A stretch of DNA of 64,000 bases, taken from Trichostrongylus colubriformis (lineage: Eukaryota; Nematoda; Chromadorea; Rhabditida; Trichostrongylidae). Below, in pieces: positions 45,488-58,329 of this stretch. The stretch covers positions 58,802,646 through 58,866,645 of the forward strand of contig OZ022256.1 in the NCBI GenBank assembly GCA_963978905.1. The letters are read 5' to 3'. A program made the position numbers and the translations under genes. The notes beneath the pieces are model-generated. The model was given only the letters and a program-made list of their open reading frames with translations, did no database searches and was not told the origin of the DNA. Position 1 is the stretch's first letter, and each line of letters begins with the position of its first letter.

Positions 45488-47035
45488 TTTTGAAAATGTG
45501 AAGGACCATGGGAACAGTGCACAGATAATTGTGGATCCTGCAGAAGAGTATATGTTTTTTTTTGCTTTCTTATAAGTGAGTATGTATGGCGCAACTGCAA
45601 GGATAGCTCGATGACTAGCGAGTTCCCATTTGGCATCCATTATCATTGCTTTCATCAGAAAGAATACTTTTGCTTGCTGTGGGCTATCCATTTATCCTCT
45701 TAGGTGCTGTGCGGTGACGAGGGAGAGGGAGGTGGGGGACAGCAGCTTTGGTCTAGGCCTCTCGTCTAAATCAAAGGAAGGGAGACAGATGGTCAAAGTA
45801 AACTACATGTGTGGAAAAAAGGTTTGCGGGTTAAAGGCACATTTCGCGGCAGTCAGATGGGTCATGTTACTTTTTTGGAAAAGTAGATAGTCGAGTAATT
45901 AATGAGGCTATACCCTCTTCGCGTCGCCGCAGTGCGCTATCACTGCGCTACACCTGCTCGGATCCACTCCGACGACACCCAGTGCCGTAATAGCGCACCG
46001 TGACGATGCGAAAAAGGTGCAGCCTGACTAGTTCCTCAAGGATGTACTGTTCCAAGAGGGTAAACCGGCCCATCTGATTATCACGAAGTGAGCCTTTAAT
46101 GTCAGATGTGGATCACCCATCTCAGAGCTCCCAATGCTTAAGATGACGTGTTGCCCCTCGCTTCACTGCTACTAGCATCCTTTAAGAATTATGATAGGAT
46201 GCGGGTGGCGAAGGCGCATGTGTAATACAACAATTGCCTTTGATTTAATGCTTAACCAAGACTTTTGGCCTTAACTCTTGGTGGACAAAAGGATTGTCAA
46301 AGTACAATGTATCTGACCTAAACAGCTGCTAGACGACGTGTTCAGCAGTTCATCACTGGGCAACTGATGAATGGACAGTAACTTGACGTGAAATTCATTT
46401 TTTTCTTTCCCTTTGCAATGAAGCCTCTTTTAAAACAGTTCACCTCTAGCCCAACAGCCTCCAAAGACTATAGTAGCTCCAAATGCATACGAAGAAGATG
46501 GCGCATTTGCCTACTGACCTGTGTAATGGGTGCGAAGCACGCTAGCTCTCGAGGACTAAATGTAGTATTAACTCATCAAGTGGATGACACATATACCTGC
46601 TATCCGGTCCATCGGTAGATATGCTTTACATTAGATTTTTGGTGCCCACCAATGTGCGCTATCAGAGAGGGTGGCTTAACATTGAATTGACCTTCTTCGA
46701 TTTCCTTCGAACATCGTAACGTTTGAATGTTTTTGAAGAAGTGTGCTCGACATGAATCATCAAATCTTAATATAAAAGAGAAGTACGACATTGATGCATT
46801 TCCTCAGATTGCGCCACACACCACACTTTCATTCAAAATAGTGCAGGTGTTGGAATGCCTGAACAATGCTTACTTCAAGAATCAGTACCAGATTAGAACC
46901 AACTCACTCATGCTCCTCTGTCACTTTTTCTACAGATGGCTTTACTGCTGACTCAGGTTGTATCGAAGGAAGGGCCTACCTTTTACAGAGAATTTGAGTT
47001 AGATTATCTCTTCACTATTGTTTCTCTTAATTTTG

Positions 47036-47285
47036 GCGGTGGTGTAGTGACATGTGGCACGCATTTCCACTCTAATGGTACGAAGATCGATTCCCGCATC
47101 AATGCCCACCCTGGCCAAGCAAGCCTTCCATCACTCTGGGGTCGGTGAATTGGTACTAGACTCGTCTGGGAGGATTGAAGCGTTGACTTGTACATCGGCT
47201 GGGCCCCGCAAGTCATTAAATGGGTTAAATGGCTTTCACCTGTTACCACGATTCCGAATGGAATTAGAATGAACTGCGCATCCCA
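47036..47285 (+). repeat. tRNA-derived SINE-like repeat, copy 3
   Basis: The most complete copy: box-A-like TAGTGACATGTGG, box-B-like GATCGATTCCC about 40 bp later, then CCTGGCCAAGCAAGCCTTCC and a tail with CGATTCCGAATGGAATTAGA. The 3' part matches 59775-59945 closely. Confidence 0.7.
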
Positions 47286-47648
47286 CAGCAAGGGATTGTT
47301 AGCGCCAAAAACCTTATCTTTTGTCCTTTTATCTCAATTTGGCTGTTTCGAGTATCATCCAAATTTAGAAATCCATTTTCTTCATCATGGAAAGCTAGAA
47401 TAGCATGGTTAAATAGGTGTCAAACTCATATAACCACTTGAGACATTTATCACATGTCATCTTCGACCTCTGATTTGGCAATGATTGTGACTAGAAATTG
47501 ATTGAAGACCAATCTCAGTTGATCACCTTCGTGGAGTAGATTGCAAGCCGCGCATACTGTTGATGACAACTGTGGAGGTAATCTGAAGAAAAGCAAAATG
47601 TTGAATGTTTCGCAGTAATGTTGTTTCATTTTTCATTTGCGTGCTACA

Positions 47649-47803
47649 TACAGTCCACTTCAGAGAGCTTGATGAGGCGTGTCCTACGGATCGGTGACAG
47701 TGTATAAACTCCCTCACTCCGCTACACTCTCTCACTCTCACCACACACTCTCACTCTCGCCACTCAGGCCACGCCCTATCAAGCGCTTCGGAATGGGCTG
47801 TAT
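47649..47803. repeat. Hairpin MITE with ACAGTCCA ends, copy 3
   Basis: Ends ACAGTCCACTTC and GAATGGGCTGT. The interior has CTCTCACTCTCACCACACAC, the complement of the GTGAGAGTGT blocks in the other copies. Confidence 0.65.
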
Positions 47804-47912
47804 TCTTCGGTAAATCTACGCTTCCGCTCTCCACGTGATACTTCTTTGGATACCACTAAGTAACACCTTTCCACACAATTTTCAGCGTCTTCAAGTACTC
47901 CAAGCCTTAATT

Positions 47913-48339
47913 AAAGGAATCGTTCACGGACAAATGAGTTTCTCGGTAACCCATTGACTTTTGTTGTGTTTGCCTAATGCGGGTAGCATGCAAAGTTTCA
48001 CGCAAAAAATGCGAATCTGGCTAAGTTACAGCACCGCAAAGTCTCGGCCGGATGCGAGGGACCTCCAAGCAAATGCCCACCCGTCGTCCGCCGCTGTCGG
48101 AGACGCATTGTAGGAACAGAAAATCACGTAAAGAGTCCCACTCCGTTTCCAACCGTGGCAGGCGACGGGACGTGGCTTTAATCGGAGGCTTCACCCACCC
48201 GGACGAGAATTTGAGGAGCTGTATCTCAGCAGAATTCGCACTTTTTCGCGTGAACTTTGCATGTGATCTTTATTAAGCAAATACACATAAATATATGGGT
48301 AACAAAAAAACTCATTTTTTTCGTCGATGATTCCTTTTA
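47913..48339. repeat. 430-bp inverted-repeat element, copy 3
   Basis: Ends AAAGGAATCGTTCACGGA and the inverse-like CGATGATTCCTTT. Subterminal blocks match 2706-3131 and 49853-50282. Confidence 0.75.
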
Positions 48340-48341
48340 TT
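48336..48341 (-). terminator. Candidate polyadenylation signal of IFT22
   Basis: AATAAA on the minus strand about 70 bp after the probable IFT22 stop. It overlaps the end of the 430-bp element, so that element may supply the signal. Confidence 0.4.
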
Positions 48342-48411
48342 AGAATTCGAAGGCATGAGAATTGGCGTTTGCGGGAGGTTCGGTTGGAATAAGGTAGGAT
48401 TTGTCGTTCTA

Positions 48412-51400
48412 TTACAATTTTACAAATGAAAAGAAGCTGAACATATCAAGTGAGACCGAGAATGCCTGCACAAGGATCCTTGTGCGGTCGTTAAGGTGGC
48501 TCGTTTCACCCAGAGTATAGCTAATTTGAGCGATTCTTCGCCAGTCTAATCCCTGGACTACTTCGATTCGTCTCATTACATGCCTTGCTTTCTTCATCTT
48601 ATGGAGGAACACAGCGGCTCTTCTTTGTTGTAGGAATCGTGCTTGCAGCAACATTTTTCCTCTCTATTGTAATCTGCCAAGAGCAACAAAAATGAGCGAA
48701 TGGATACTTCCTTTCCCTCCTCTTAGAAAGACATTTTTATCATCATTGTTATTGATAGTAGAACTCACCGAAATTCCGAAATCGCCGTGTCATTTGTACG
48801 TTTTTCACCCATTTCATTGAGAATGATAAGGATGTTCTCTGGATCCAAGTTTGAGGTAGCAATAAACTCGTCGTACCTAAAATGGGAAGCATCATAGGGT
48901 GATTAAAGAGCTGCGGGAAAAGCACCACATTATATACGAAAGTGGAAGATTACGGCGGGAAATGGATATTTCAAGAGAAAGTGACCTTGCACTTTCAGAA
49001 GGATGGTTTCTCAGAGTAGGCTTCAACTCTGTTTACCCATCCTCCTTCTAGCCAAGCTTCACCTCAAAATACTGCACTATTTGCATATTTGTTAATATAA
49101 TTTTTTTATTATAATTTTCTTATCTGTTATGAGAACATGTACCCAAAGTTATTCGTTCAGACCCTTCGTATGTGACACCTTGCGTGTCGATGTTCTCGGG
49201 ATCTAATCGGTGGTGGTAGTGGTGGAAACGGCGCCGAGACGAGCAAATTCCCGTGCCACATTATATGGCTATCCTGCAAGCAGCCGCCGATCGCAATAAG
49301 GTGTCATTTCGATCTGATATTGGCCTCGTCTGAGCCCCTCTCGGCACCCCCCTCTTAGGCCATCAAAATGCCTTGTCGACGGACGGCGCCATATTAGATG
49401 TCACGGATGTTCACTCTATTCTCGGACATTCAATGGCTGGTATTGGTTTTAACAGTTTCTTAAATCTTTCATAAGTCGCCTAGGCATTTTGTTGATTGTT
49501 TTCTTGACTACAGAGGTTTGTTTTCTGTTTGTCCAGGAATACGATTAGTTTTCAGAAAGTCTTGGAGGATTATAACTGTTTTTACCCAAGGGGAGGATCG
49601 TTGTTATATAGTCTTCAGACTTTTATTCCCTCTTAAATCACTTTAATAAAAAGCAATAAAATTTTATCGATAGCCGCTGCATCCGTACCATGTAGGTAGT
49701 ATGAACTTGGCGTAATCCCAAGATTACGGTATTAATCGGCTGCGGCTTCCGAAGTCCTACTTTCATGGCGCAAGGAAGGCTAACTCGACATTAGCGGAGA
49801 TATAAACTCCGATAATAGCCTTTATACGTGTCATTTCAGCTCAGTTTGACATCAGAGAAATTGTCCACGGAATAGTGAAATGAGTATTCATTTTTCCCAT
49901 ACATTCATGTTTAAATCGCCAAATATGCTCCGCATCCGAAGTTTCACGCGAAAAAATGTGAATCCGGTTGAGATACAGCACCACAAAGTCTTGGCCGGCT
50001 GGGCGGGACTCGCGAGCAAGTCCCGTCCCGTCGTCCACTGCGTCAAGAATCGCATTGTAGGAACAGAAACTTATGTAAACAGTCCCACTCTCCGTTACCA
50101 ACCGCGCCGACAACGGGACGGGGCTCTTACACGGCTGTCACACCCACCCGGCCGCTAGTTTCGAGGGCTGTGTCAGGCCGAATTATCATTTTTTGCGTGA
50201 ACTTTGTATGCGACCCTTATTAGGCAAATACTACATAAATGTAAGGGTACAAAGAAACTTTTTTCGGGACGATTCCTTCAAGTGCGCTCTTTAACTGAAT
50301 GAGGACTAGATGTTTTACGGTTTGGTTTTTGCAATGTGATCTAAATCAGAAGAGCGAAGGGGCAGAATTCATAGCACTCCCAAAATTTCTAAAAAAAAAA
50401 TTAAGCGAACGTATTATCCATGGCATTGTATCGCGGACAATAAGGTTGCTTCTGAATCAGCTCAAAATTTTTAAAAAATGAAATCACAACCAGATATGGG
50501 AGAGTCAGTGACCACGTCTCCGATTTATTTGACAATCTAGAAACGAATTCAAATGCTGGCATCCCCTTGATGGATTCACAAAGTCAGCAAAAAGGCAAAA
50601 AACCATCTGCATGTCATGTCTTGTCGTTTTTTCTCCATGACGAATGGGCAAAAATCTGAGTTGAGTGAAATTGAGCTTGACTCACCAAATCTTCAAGTCC
50701 TCGCCTTTATTTTCATCGGGATTTGCCACCAATATCACACCTTCGATGCCGTCCCTTATTGCCGGCCAGCAGTCGCGATACCTGCTGAGAAAGACAGACC
50801 TTAATGGTGGCTCTTTTGTCTTAATTACAGGGGACAACTAATTAGCCGCGGTCAATCCCTGGAGAGCATTGTTACGGCACATTTCAGCCATTAGTTAAGA
50901 CAATTTTGAGGTATGGCCAAGGAGTTTTCTAGGAAATGAGAGCCACATATGGTTAGCCAGACATACAGTAATCTATACCGTACATATACCGTGATACGTG
51001 CCTTCATCCCATCCTTATCCTACCTTCGTATTCGCGGCGTTCGGCGTAGCTTTTCATGTAATTAAATTTTTCCTAGAAAGAAACCTATTAAGGAGGGAAA
51101 GGACGGATGCGGTGGAGGGATACCGAAGCGTAGGGCTGATCCTGGGTGTTGGGCAGATAACGGCTGGAGTGGGGGCACTGATGAGTTATGAGGTCGTCAC
51201 ATGCCCGTTTATTGTCGCTTTGTCTTGATCACTCACTTCGTATCTCCACTACAGTCCCAAAGTTCCACATCCACTTCGATTCTCTGTCGGCGAATATCCA
51301 GTTCATGGCTTTCAAATTCGACTATTCGAACACCTGGAACGATATTTGAATTACTTTCAATTTTTCTGTTATGCTCTTCGAGTTTCAGAAGTGCTCGATC

Positions 51401-53979
51401 CCTTTACTTTTTGGACACCGGGACTCTTCCTTAATTTTTGAGCATCTTATTTGTTAGGTTTGAATGGAAGCTACTGAATAACGGCACAGTAATCTAATGT
51501 GAAGTCAGTATTAAGGTGCATCATCTTTATTTTCATTGTTTAATGAAGTTAATGATTATTAACGAGGAAACTATGCTTGAAAGATGTGTGGGGGGGGGGG
51601 GACAAAGAAGTAGTCCAATCTCCACGTCTTCGGCACGTGTCCTCAGACGGAGGTTAAACTTAGAAATAACTTCCTCACATGACTGGTTTTTCAGAAGCCC
51701 ATCGAACCGGAAAGTAGCATTATTGAAGTCAGTCGTTCATTTCACTAATAATTCCATTTACTTGAAACAGCCAGGTGATAGGCCCTGTAACTGTGGGCTC
51801 ATCGCGCCTTCTTCCTACATTCTCGGAGTGCTGCAATATCCCTGCTCCTAAGTTACTGTTCTACGATGTACATGGCGCATCCTCGTCAGACCTTTTTGTA
51901 ACAGTGAAGAAATTTCGTGATTTTCATGAAGATCGATTTCCTCATTCGGTCAAGTCTATTTTCTCCCTGCCAGTGTCTTAGCCAATCAGTTGATCTCGAA
52001 CAAAATCTGATAAGAAAGGGATCTGTTTAACTTTTTTTTCGTGGCGCATCACAGAATGTAAATAAATAAATAAATATACATATAAATAAATACATTAGGG
52101 GGACACATCCGATTGTTGCTCCTGGAAGACGCGGTCTGCTCTGTTTTACGGTTCATGCTTTTCTTCTCTTTTGTCAAGACCCACTAGGAACTTCCATTCT
52201 CCCTCATGTTTCAGAAATAAGTAGTTCCTCCGAGACAACGCCCTTCCACCTGTGTACTCCCTTTACTGTTCCTTCAGACTTTCAGCGATAATCCTTTGGT
52301 TTTTTTCACAAACACTGTAGTATGGAGATCCCCTCACACATCAGTTGCAATTCTTTGTTGACGGCTTGACGTTAGAAGTTTTACGGAAGAATTTGTCGCG
52401 CGCGCGCTGGCTGCGTAACAAAGAGAGGACGTGGTCGTCGTCGTCGGCTGGTGGCCAATTCGTCGTTCATTACTCGCATTAGTGGTCGAGGGAGGGGTTT
52501 CCGGTGAGGGCAAGCTCATTAATACGATCCAAAGACGACGGATGATTGGCTTCGTTGTCCAGCCAAGCACAAACAATCACCACTCAAGATGTCGTGATAC
52601 TCGTCTCATGGCCACAGTACACTCCCATTCGCTGTGAACCACCAGGCGAATTCAAAAACGCGACAACGATGGGCGAGGACATCTTCATGAAGGAACTTCG
52701 CCAGTGATACAACGGATTAGTAAGAGATCAAATAAAATAAACTTCACTCTCTTCGAAGCGAATTTCTCAAATGGGTCTTCCCTAAGAAGCCAGATGGATA
52801 AAGCAAGAAAAGCCTCTTCTACGAAGGGTATTTGCTTGCCTTTTTCGACAGATCGCTTATTGAGGGCGTTTTTTCCCTGACATGCTGACAGTTTGTACTT
52901 CAAAAATTCAATCCCGGAGGAACATTTCACTGGAATTGTGAGGAGATCCCTATTGAAAGATAGACTGATCCAGTTTGGAACGTTGTAGCAATTAAAATGA
53001 GCCAATCCCCGTGACAGCTGTTCACGAACCTTTTGTTGGTCGATACTCTCCAAGAGATTCGATGTCGTCCTGCTCGCCTAGATAATTGGAGATTGCTGTT
53101 TTCCCGGCCTAAAAACTCTTGTCAGGTTCGATTTTGACAAGTGTCCTCCATAAACATCAGAAATTCAAGTTTAATCACGAGGTTTTTCCGCTATCAACGA
53201 AGTTGTTAGCTGAAACTTTTATTGACGGCCTAACAAGCTTGATCTCAATTGCTCTCAATGGAAGTTCCACCTAACAACCTCTTTGGCATAGCAGAGACAT
53301 CGATGGCAAGTTTTTACGAAGAAAGAAGTTGGAATTAAGCTGATCACTCATGTTTACTTCCCTGGTACTCTGAGCAGGCGATGCTCAGTCCTAATTAAGC
53401 CGGGATGGTGGGCTAAACACCGCTTTGGCATAGCATATATATCCTCTATACGCACTCTGCATCTGAAGAATTAAAGGATCTGGAGCTCCATGGTCCGTAC
53501 ATTCTTCTCACCACCTCTCAAGGCTACTGAACGGTGCCTTTTCACTTTGTATCAAGACTCCATCCTTCTGGGAGAAAATTTCACGGAAATTGTGCGTTCT
53601 ACTGGACTTTGTCTAGGTAGCTAATGCCAGTTCCGACATCAGATGGTAGTAGAGCTGAACAAAATGCAGAAGTAATTTCCCAAGGGTTTAAAAAAAACAA
53701 CAGGACTTTCCTTCCCGCTTGTGCTGCATAAAAATTCATTGCGATGTGGGAAAATCCATCTGAGCACCGAGGATCACATGAGTGAGGTAAGCAGTGCTCC
53801 TTTCATAAATGAGAATGAGGCCAGCGGCAAAAAGTCACTAATTCAATCAACACGGCTTCCGACCGAGCCTTTAGACGAGTCTCCTCTCTAGATCGCCTAT
53901 AAGAAGCTGCTCAAAAATCACCCACCTTGCATGGTCCCAGCACGAGAATCTTCTTCGGAGGTCTGCTGCTGCCCTTCAT
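48412..53979 (-). CDS. ifta-2: IFT22/RABL5 small GTPase of intraflagellar transport, 6 exons
   Basis: Minus-strand exons: 53926-53979, 53030-53108, 51237-51333, 50686-50781, 48769-48876 and a last one ending at 48412 whose start (about 48540-48580) is uncertain. Phases agree for the first five. The ATG at 53977-53979 is preceded in frame by TAA two codons upstream. The G1 loop is split by intron 1 (LVLGPCK then AGKTAISNYL). Then come YRPTKG, GVRIVEFE, the G3-like ELWDCSGDTK, YRDCWPAIRDGIEGVILVAN, and LDPENILIILNEMG where G4 would be; no NKxD is present, as in RABL5 proteins. With the last exon as modelled the protein is about 185 aa, the usual family length. It acts in the IFT-B train of cilia, which in nematodes are confined to sensory neurons. 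Confidence 0.87.
49853..50282. repeat. 430-bp inverted-repeat element, copy 4, in IFT22 intron
   Basis: Ends GAAATTGTCCACGGAA and the inverse-like TCGGGACGATTCCTTC, with shared core GCCGGCTGGGCGGGACTCGC. It lies in the intron between the exons starting at 50686 and ending at 48876. Confidence 0.75.
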
Positions 53980-55488
53980 CAGTTAATTCCTTGTAAAGCG
54001 CCGGAAGATACGATTTCCAAAAAGAGTTTGCAGTAGTGAAGAATAAAGGCCAGAATACGCTTATCGAGGACGTGTCGAGCACAACCGGCTGTTCCCATGG
54101 AGACCGCGGAGAATCGCACTCGTACATTCGGTTTTTCAAGTGGAACTAATTGAGAACTTACTACTACTCACAACCCTTGGGCACCTACTCCTCCACCGTT
54201 CACTTGTCCTATCAATTCGACTTGCAGAAGGAACGTTTTTTCTGTCTACTTGTCGGATTCGCTTCGTTTCACTTGCTGTTTTCGGCCAGCGAGTAAAGCC
54301 GGAATTTGATGGCGTTCTGTTCCAGTTCGTTGAACGTCCGCTACGATATGATGAAAAACGTCTTTTGATTTCGGAACCGCAAAATGATCGACCTAGGCAT
54401 GGGTGTTTCGTTGCTTCCCAGAGTTTTCATGACTCGTTTTCCTTCAAGTCGATAACACCATTGGAAAAATCTTCGAAAGCCGGTATGAAGGACACATGGA
54501 CATCTGGAAGTCATCTTTAACCCACTTTGTGCTTCAATACCATCTTTTCTCTGGGAAAGCGATCCTAGCTGAAACTGCGCTGTGGCGCAATGGGTAGAAC
54601 AGGCTTAGTAAATCTGCCAGTCGTGCTATATAAGGAGGAATTAGAACAATGTTATGGTGAGATGAGTTGCGTTCGGTTGAGTGGTCGTTGAAGCACCATA
54701 GCTCAGAGTAAGTCTCCTTTCACTTCTGAACTGTGATGTGCATAGGAATTTGACGTCGCCAAATTCTGAAACGTCATCCACCTTTCTCAAGCCCCAAGAC
54801 ATTAGCCAACTGAAAAGTTGTTCATCAGCATATTAGAGTTGGACTGAAAAAAAATCAGGAAAAAAGCTCAAAAACAAGTTGAAATTGAAGGACTATTACG
54901 GTAACTATTTATCACCGGTACCACAAGGCAAAAATATCACATTAAAAACTGCAACAAGAAGTATCATTTTATCATTTACAATCTGCATATCGTCAACTAT
55001 TTTCAGTTATGATCTGATCTATTACAACATGATAAAGCAAAATAACAAATAAACAATCGATTCACTGTTATTTCCGCTCACTCCATTTTTCAACAGCCTT
55101 CATCCCCAATTTGCTGTATCCGTAGTACCCATTTCTTTCAATTTATTGAAGGTCGATGGTTAATTATTGCCTTTTTTCATCGAAGCGAATCAGCTGTGTT
55201 GTGTGATTCATTGAAAAATTTTCTCTATCTGTTTCAAATGATTAAAGTACGCTTAGAAACAATAACAAGCAAAAATTATAATAAACAAGTTGACAAGGAA
55301 ATAAAGTTCTTTCAGAAAATGGCCATAATTCTTTCGCATCTTCATATTTTATATTTAATTTTAGGCTTTGTATTATTTTCTTACTAACTTCTTTCTGTTC
55401 TGCAGCTTTGGTCGTTTACGTGCCCACACTGCCTCTTTCCTTCCGTCCTCTTTTCATGTTTGAAGCACTTGAAGAGGTTGCGTCTCAC
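53980..55488. other. Upstream region of IFT22 with stop-poor frames
   Basis: About 53990-54530 has long open frames on both strands (longest: plus strand to 54520). No combination gave consistent splice sites and a recognisable family. It may contain a first exon of a divergent gene or only the IFT22 promoter and 5' UTR. The AT-rich remainder (54830-55390) shows no exon. Confidence 0.35.
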
Positions 55489-55590
55489 CTGTCCGGTACA
55501 CGACATTAATCCCTCCGTTTTGGCTGTTTTATGACCTTTGACGATGACGGTTGTGGTAAGCGAAATGTTGTGACGCAACCTAACAGCCAT
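55489..55590 (-). CDS. Candidate first exon, unrecognised
   Basis: ATG at 55588-55590 on the minus strand opens 34 codons (MAVRLRHNISLTTTVIVKGH, then KTAKTEG) ending at a strong donor, CAG|GTGAGA. The next exon was not established. A possible phase-0 acceptor (GTTTCAG) lies near 54578. Confidence 0.3.
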
Positions 55591-55739
55591 GTGCTGTGTT
55601 TACCCTTATGCCCAGAAAACCGTTCGGTACTGAATTTCGATAAAAAAATCTTTTTTTAAGAAATTATCATCATTATTACTATTCTTTCACATGGGAGGAG
55701 GAGGAGGAGCAGTGACAAGAATTGCCGCTCCTACAAGCA

Positions 55740-55945
55740 TTGTCCGGGTATCAAATCATGGGCTTGGGTAGGCTATCCAAGCCTTCCGTCTCTCTTAAGT
55801 CCCTGACCTGGTAAAGGTTTCGTTTGAAAATGGGTGGTGAAGACACTACCGATCTTTACATCGGTTGGCCTTCGCATTTGACCATATCGCATTCGAATAC
55901 TTCCACGATCCTCAATGGAAGTGGAATGCATGACGCACCCCAAAA
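55740..55945 (+). repeat. tRNA-derived SINE-like repeat, partial copy 4
   Basis: Shares CCAAGCCTTCC, ACATCGGTTGGCC and the tail CCACGATCCTCAATGGAAGT with the other copies. The tRNA-like head is not recognisable. Confidence 0.5.
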
Positions 55946-56049
55946 AAGAAGTCACTCACGCGGAATTTCATTTTCCTACAATTTTATTCGTTTAATAAAT
56001 CATATTGCGGGCTTAATGTATGATAAGTTGAATCATATAATGTAAAGGA

Positions 56050-56455
56050 ATGAGTAGTTAAATAAATAAATAGATTAATAACTAAATGAATAGCGGTTGT
56101 GACGTTTACACTTATGAACTTTTCCATATGGTCTCAGTAGAAATGTGTAATAAAAATTGATAAAAAAAAGCGCCTAAAAAGAGTTTTCAGCGCTCGCCTC
56201 TTTTCCGTTTTATTATATAATTTTATTCGTATAAGAAACAATTACTGCAGATTATTGAACGGTTTGTAGAAGCTGATATATGCGTAAAAAATAAATAATT
56301 GACTAAATAAATAAATTAGTAAATAGTGGCTCTTATGTTCCCAAACTATAGACTTCTCCAGATGGTCCTAGAAAAGATATGTATGTAATAAAAATTAACG
56401 TAAATAACGCCCCAAAAAAGCTTTACGTGCTCACCCCTTTTCTGTGCTAGTTATC
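56050..56455 (+). repeat. Diverged tandem duplication, AT-rich
   Basis: About 56050-56230 and 56285-56455 share the order TAAATAAATAAAT..TAGCGG/TAGTGG, CTTATG, ATGGTC, GTAATAAAAATT, CGC(C)..AAAAAG, TTTTCAGCGCTCGCC-like and CCTTTTC. Each unit is about 180 bp. Confidence 0.5.
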
Positions 56456-57780
56456 ATCCCATCATGCATTATGCTGCAGTCATTGCTCAGTCAGTCCTTC
56501 TCATTTATCTTTTAATGAGGTTTTCGTCAATGGAATTGCATCTGAGCGGATAATTTGCCTCTTTCTCCACTACCACAACGCTCCCCCCCCTCCGCATCCA
56601 CCCTGTCATTCATAATAATTTCATATTCTAATGAGTAACGCAGGTTACGTTGGTGGCGCCTGCTTTCCCCATTATTTAGCTTTTTCAATCGACGGCAAAG
56701 TTACGCATGAATCCCACAGGGACGCGACCACAATGTCCATATCTTCGAGCAGCCACAAAAGAGATACGTCTGGCCTGCAGATGATTGGCTGTCACGTTAG
56801 GCAATTGTTTTGCTGATCCATTTATAGAACGAGTCCGATTGGATTTGGGCTAACCCAGTGACCCAGTGTTCATTTTAGTTGGTAATATCCCAAATTATCT
56901 CCAATTTTTCGACATTAACTAAACTGTTTTAGAAGTGTTTAATATTTGTTTTTTAGCCTAAATATGTAATGCCTCATTTATATTCGAGTTTGACCATGTG
57001 TACACGGAACACTTGAGGATTGCAGAGAGCTCAATTTCAATAGTAAGTGACCTCATTATCATTCCACTCTCAACAGACGCACATGGGCCAATGAGGCTCA
57101 TGCAACAGGCTTTTGCAAGTGAGCCTTTCTCACATTCCACCATCTATTTTCACTGGTTTTTTTTTTTCAAATTTGCGAATTTTGATTTGATATATGCTAA
57201 TAAGATTAGTTATAACACATATGGAGGTTGTGTAATAGGGTCTTTCTATCCTAGAAGATTGGTTGATAATATAACAGAGTTCTACAGAACTATTATAATT
57301 CAGGCAGGTTTCTGCATGGGCTCATAGTGGAGGATGGCAAAGTGGTTTATTTATCCCAGTATTTCTTCCCCTCCGGGATTTAGGTGAAATCCACAGTCCA
57401 TGGCTCACAATCACATCTTCGTTTCGTCTTTCCACATTTATGACTTGTTGTGATTGTGCTGTGATGTATATTATTTTATTTATGCATTTTGCCCTATTTT
57501 GTGTTAAGTGCATAGCCTGAAATGTCCCCCCCCCCCCCCACTTATTTTCATCTAGTGCTTCAGGTTAAATGAGAGCACAGCCTGTCAGGATCCTCAAAAG
57601 TGAGACTTCCGCTATACATACATATAGTTACGTGGCTTAGGTCAGTAAACAAACAAACAATATAGAGGAGTAGTAGGTATAGAAATTCTTGCTACACCCT
57701 GGGACATTAAGAGTCTGCTTTCTCCTCAATTCTGCTTCCCTCATCGAGTAAATTTTCTCTTGAAAATCGGGGCGTTTCAG

Positions 57781-58004
57781 GTCAGAAATCGAAGCGCTTA
57801 TTAGTAGAGCTGAACCGGATTGTGATCTGTACCTGGTCACAGCGCGATTCGTCCACTAATTGACCCGAATGGTCCAATGGTTGGTTCATTCAGGTCGTCG
57901 TCATCACAGCTGCCTTTTTGCTTATTGGTTCTCTGTTTGTTCTTAACACAGCTGCAACCCTGGCCATCAGCATCCATCAGGCAGACATTGGCTGCTGGAG
58001 GAAG
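57781..58004 (+). CDS. Probable membrane-protein gene fragment, two exons
   Basis: Exons 57781-57850 and 57894-58004, separated by a 43-bp intron ending GGTTCATTCAG. Phases agree (entry phase needs one base, then 0). The first exon gives SEIEALISRAEPDCDLYLVT. The second gives a strong transmembrane helix, VVVITAAFLLIGSLFVLNTA, followed by TLAISIHQADIGCWRK. Exons before and after were not established; 59150-59282 is a possible continuation. The family is not recognised. Confidence 0.42.
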
Positions 58005-58329
58005 GTCATACAATTACGGCTGCAGAACTGATTCAAAAGTTAACAATGCTAATTTCAATGAAAAAATAGTGATTTTTTTCCATTTTATCCGTTTCCATCT
58101 AATCTTGCCCATTTTAGTACTGACTTATTTTTCCAGGTGCATAATTAGCCTCTAGTAGTAGAATGAAAAGGAATTTTGAAGGATAAGCTTAGGAGAGCTA
58201 AATGAAGCTAAAAGAATAAACCACACTAATAGCTAAAATAATAAGCTGAGTAAATAGAGAAGAATAATAATCAGCCAAAATTAATTAGTAAGCGATAGCA
58301 AAATTAGAAATTCCAGAAAAAACTAATCC

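Larger units (their letters stand above)
42338..48411. other. Gene-poor region between candidate gene and IFT22
   Basis: No multi-exon gene is supported. Repeats seen: a diverged copy of the 450-bp repeat (about 44290-44650), half of a 430-bp element (45301-45487), a SINE-like copy (47036-47285), a hairpin MITE (47649-47803) and a full 430-bp element (47913-48339). About 43790-43980 has open frames on both strands and remains undecided. Confidence 0.45.
55591..57780. other. Gene-free stretch with repeats
   Basis: It holds a partial SINE-like copy (55740-55945), a diverged tandem duplication (56050-56455) and a C-run near 57526. No exon is supported. Confidence 0.45.

Noticed and set aside
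45930..45985. Possible tRNA gene on the minus strand
   Set aside because: It has a box-A-like GTAGCGCAGTGATAGCGCAC segment but no matching acceptor stem or T arm.
53918..54139. 73-codon minus-strand frame over the IFT22 start
   Set aside because: A different frame starts at 53979 with the IFT22 P-loop and joins the next exon in phase; this one lacks a homology signal.
54585..54640. Possible tRNA gene
   Set aside because: GTGGCGCAATGGGTAGAAC resembles box A, but no anticodon stem or box B follows.
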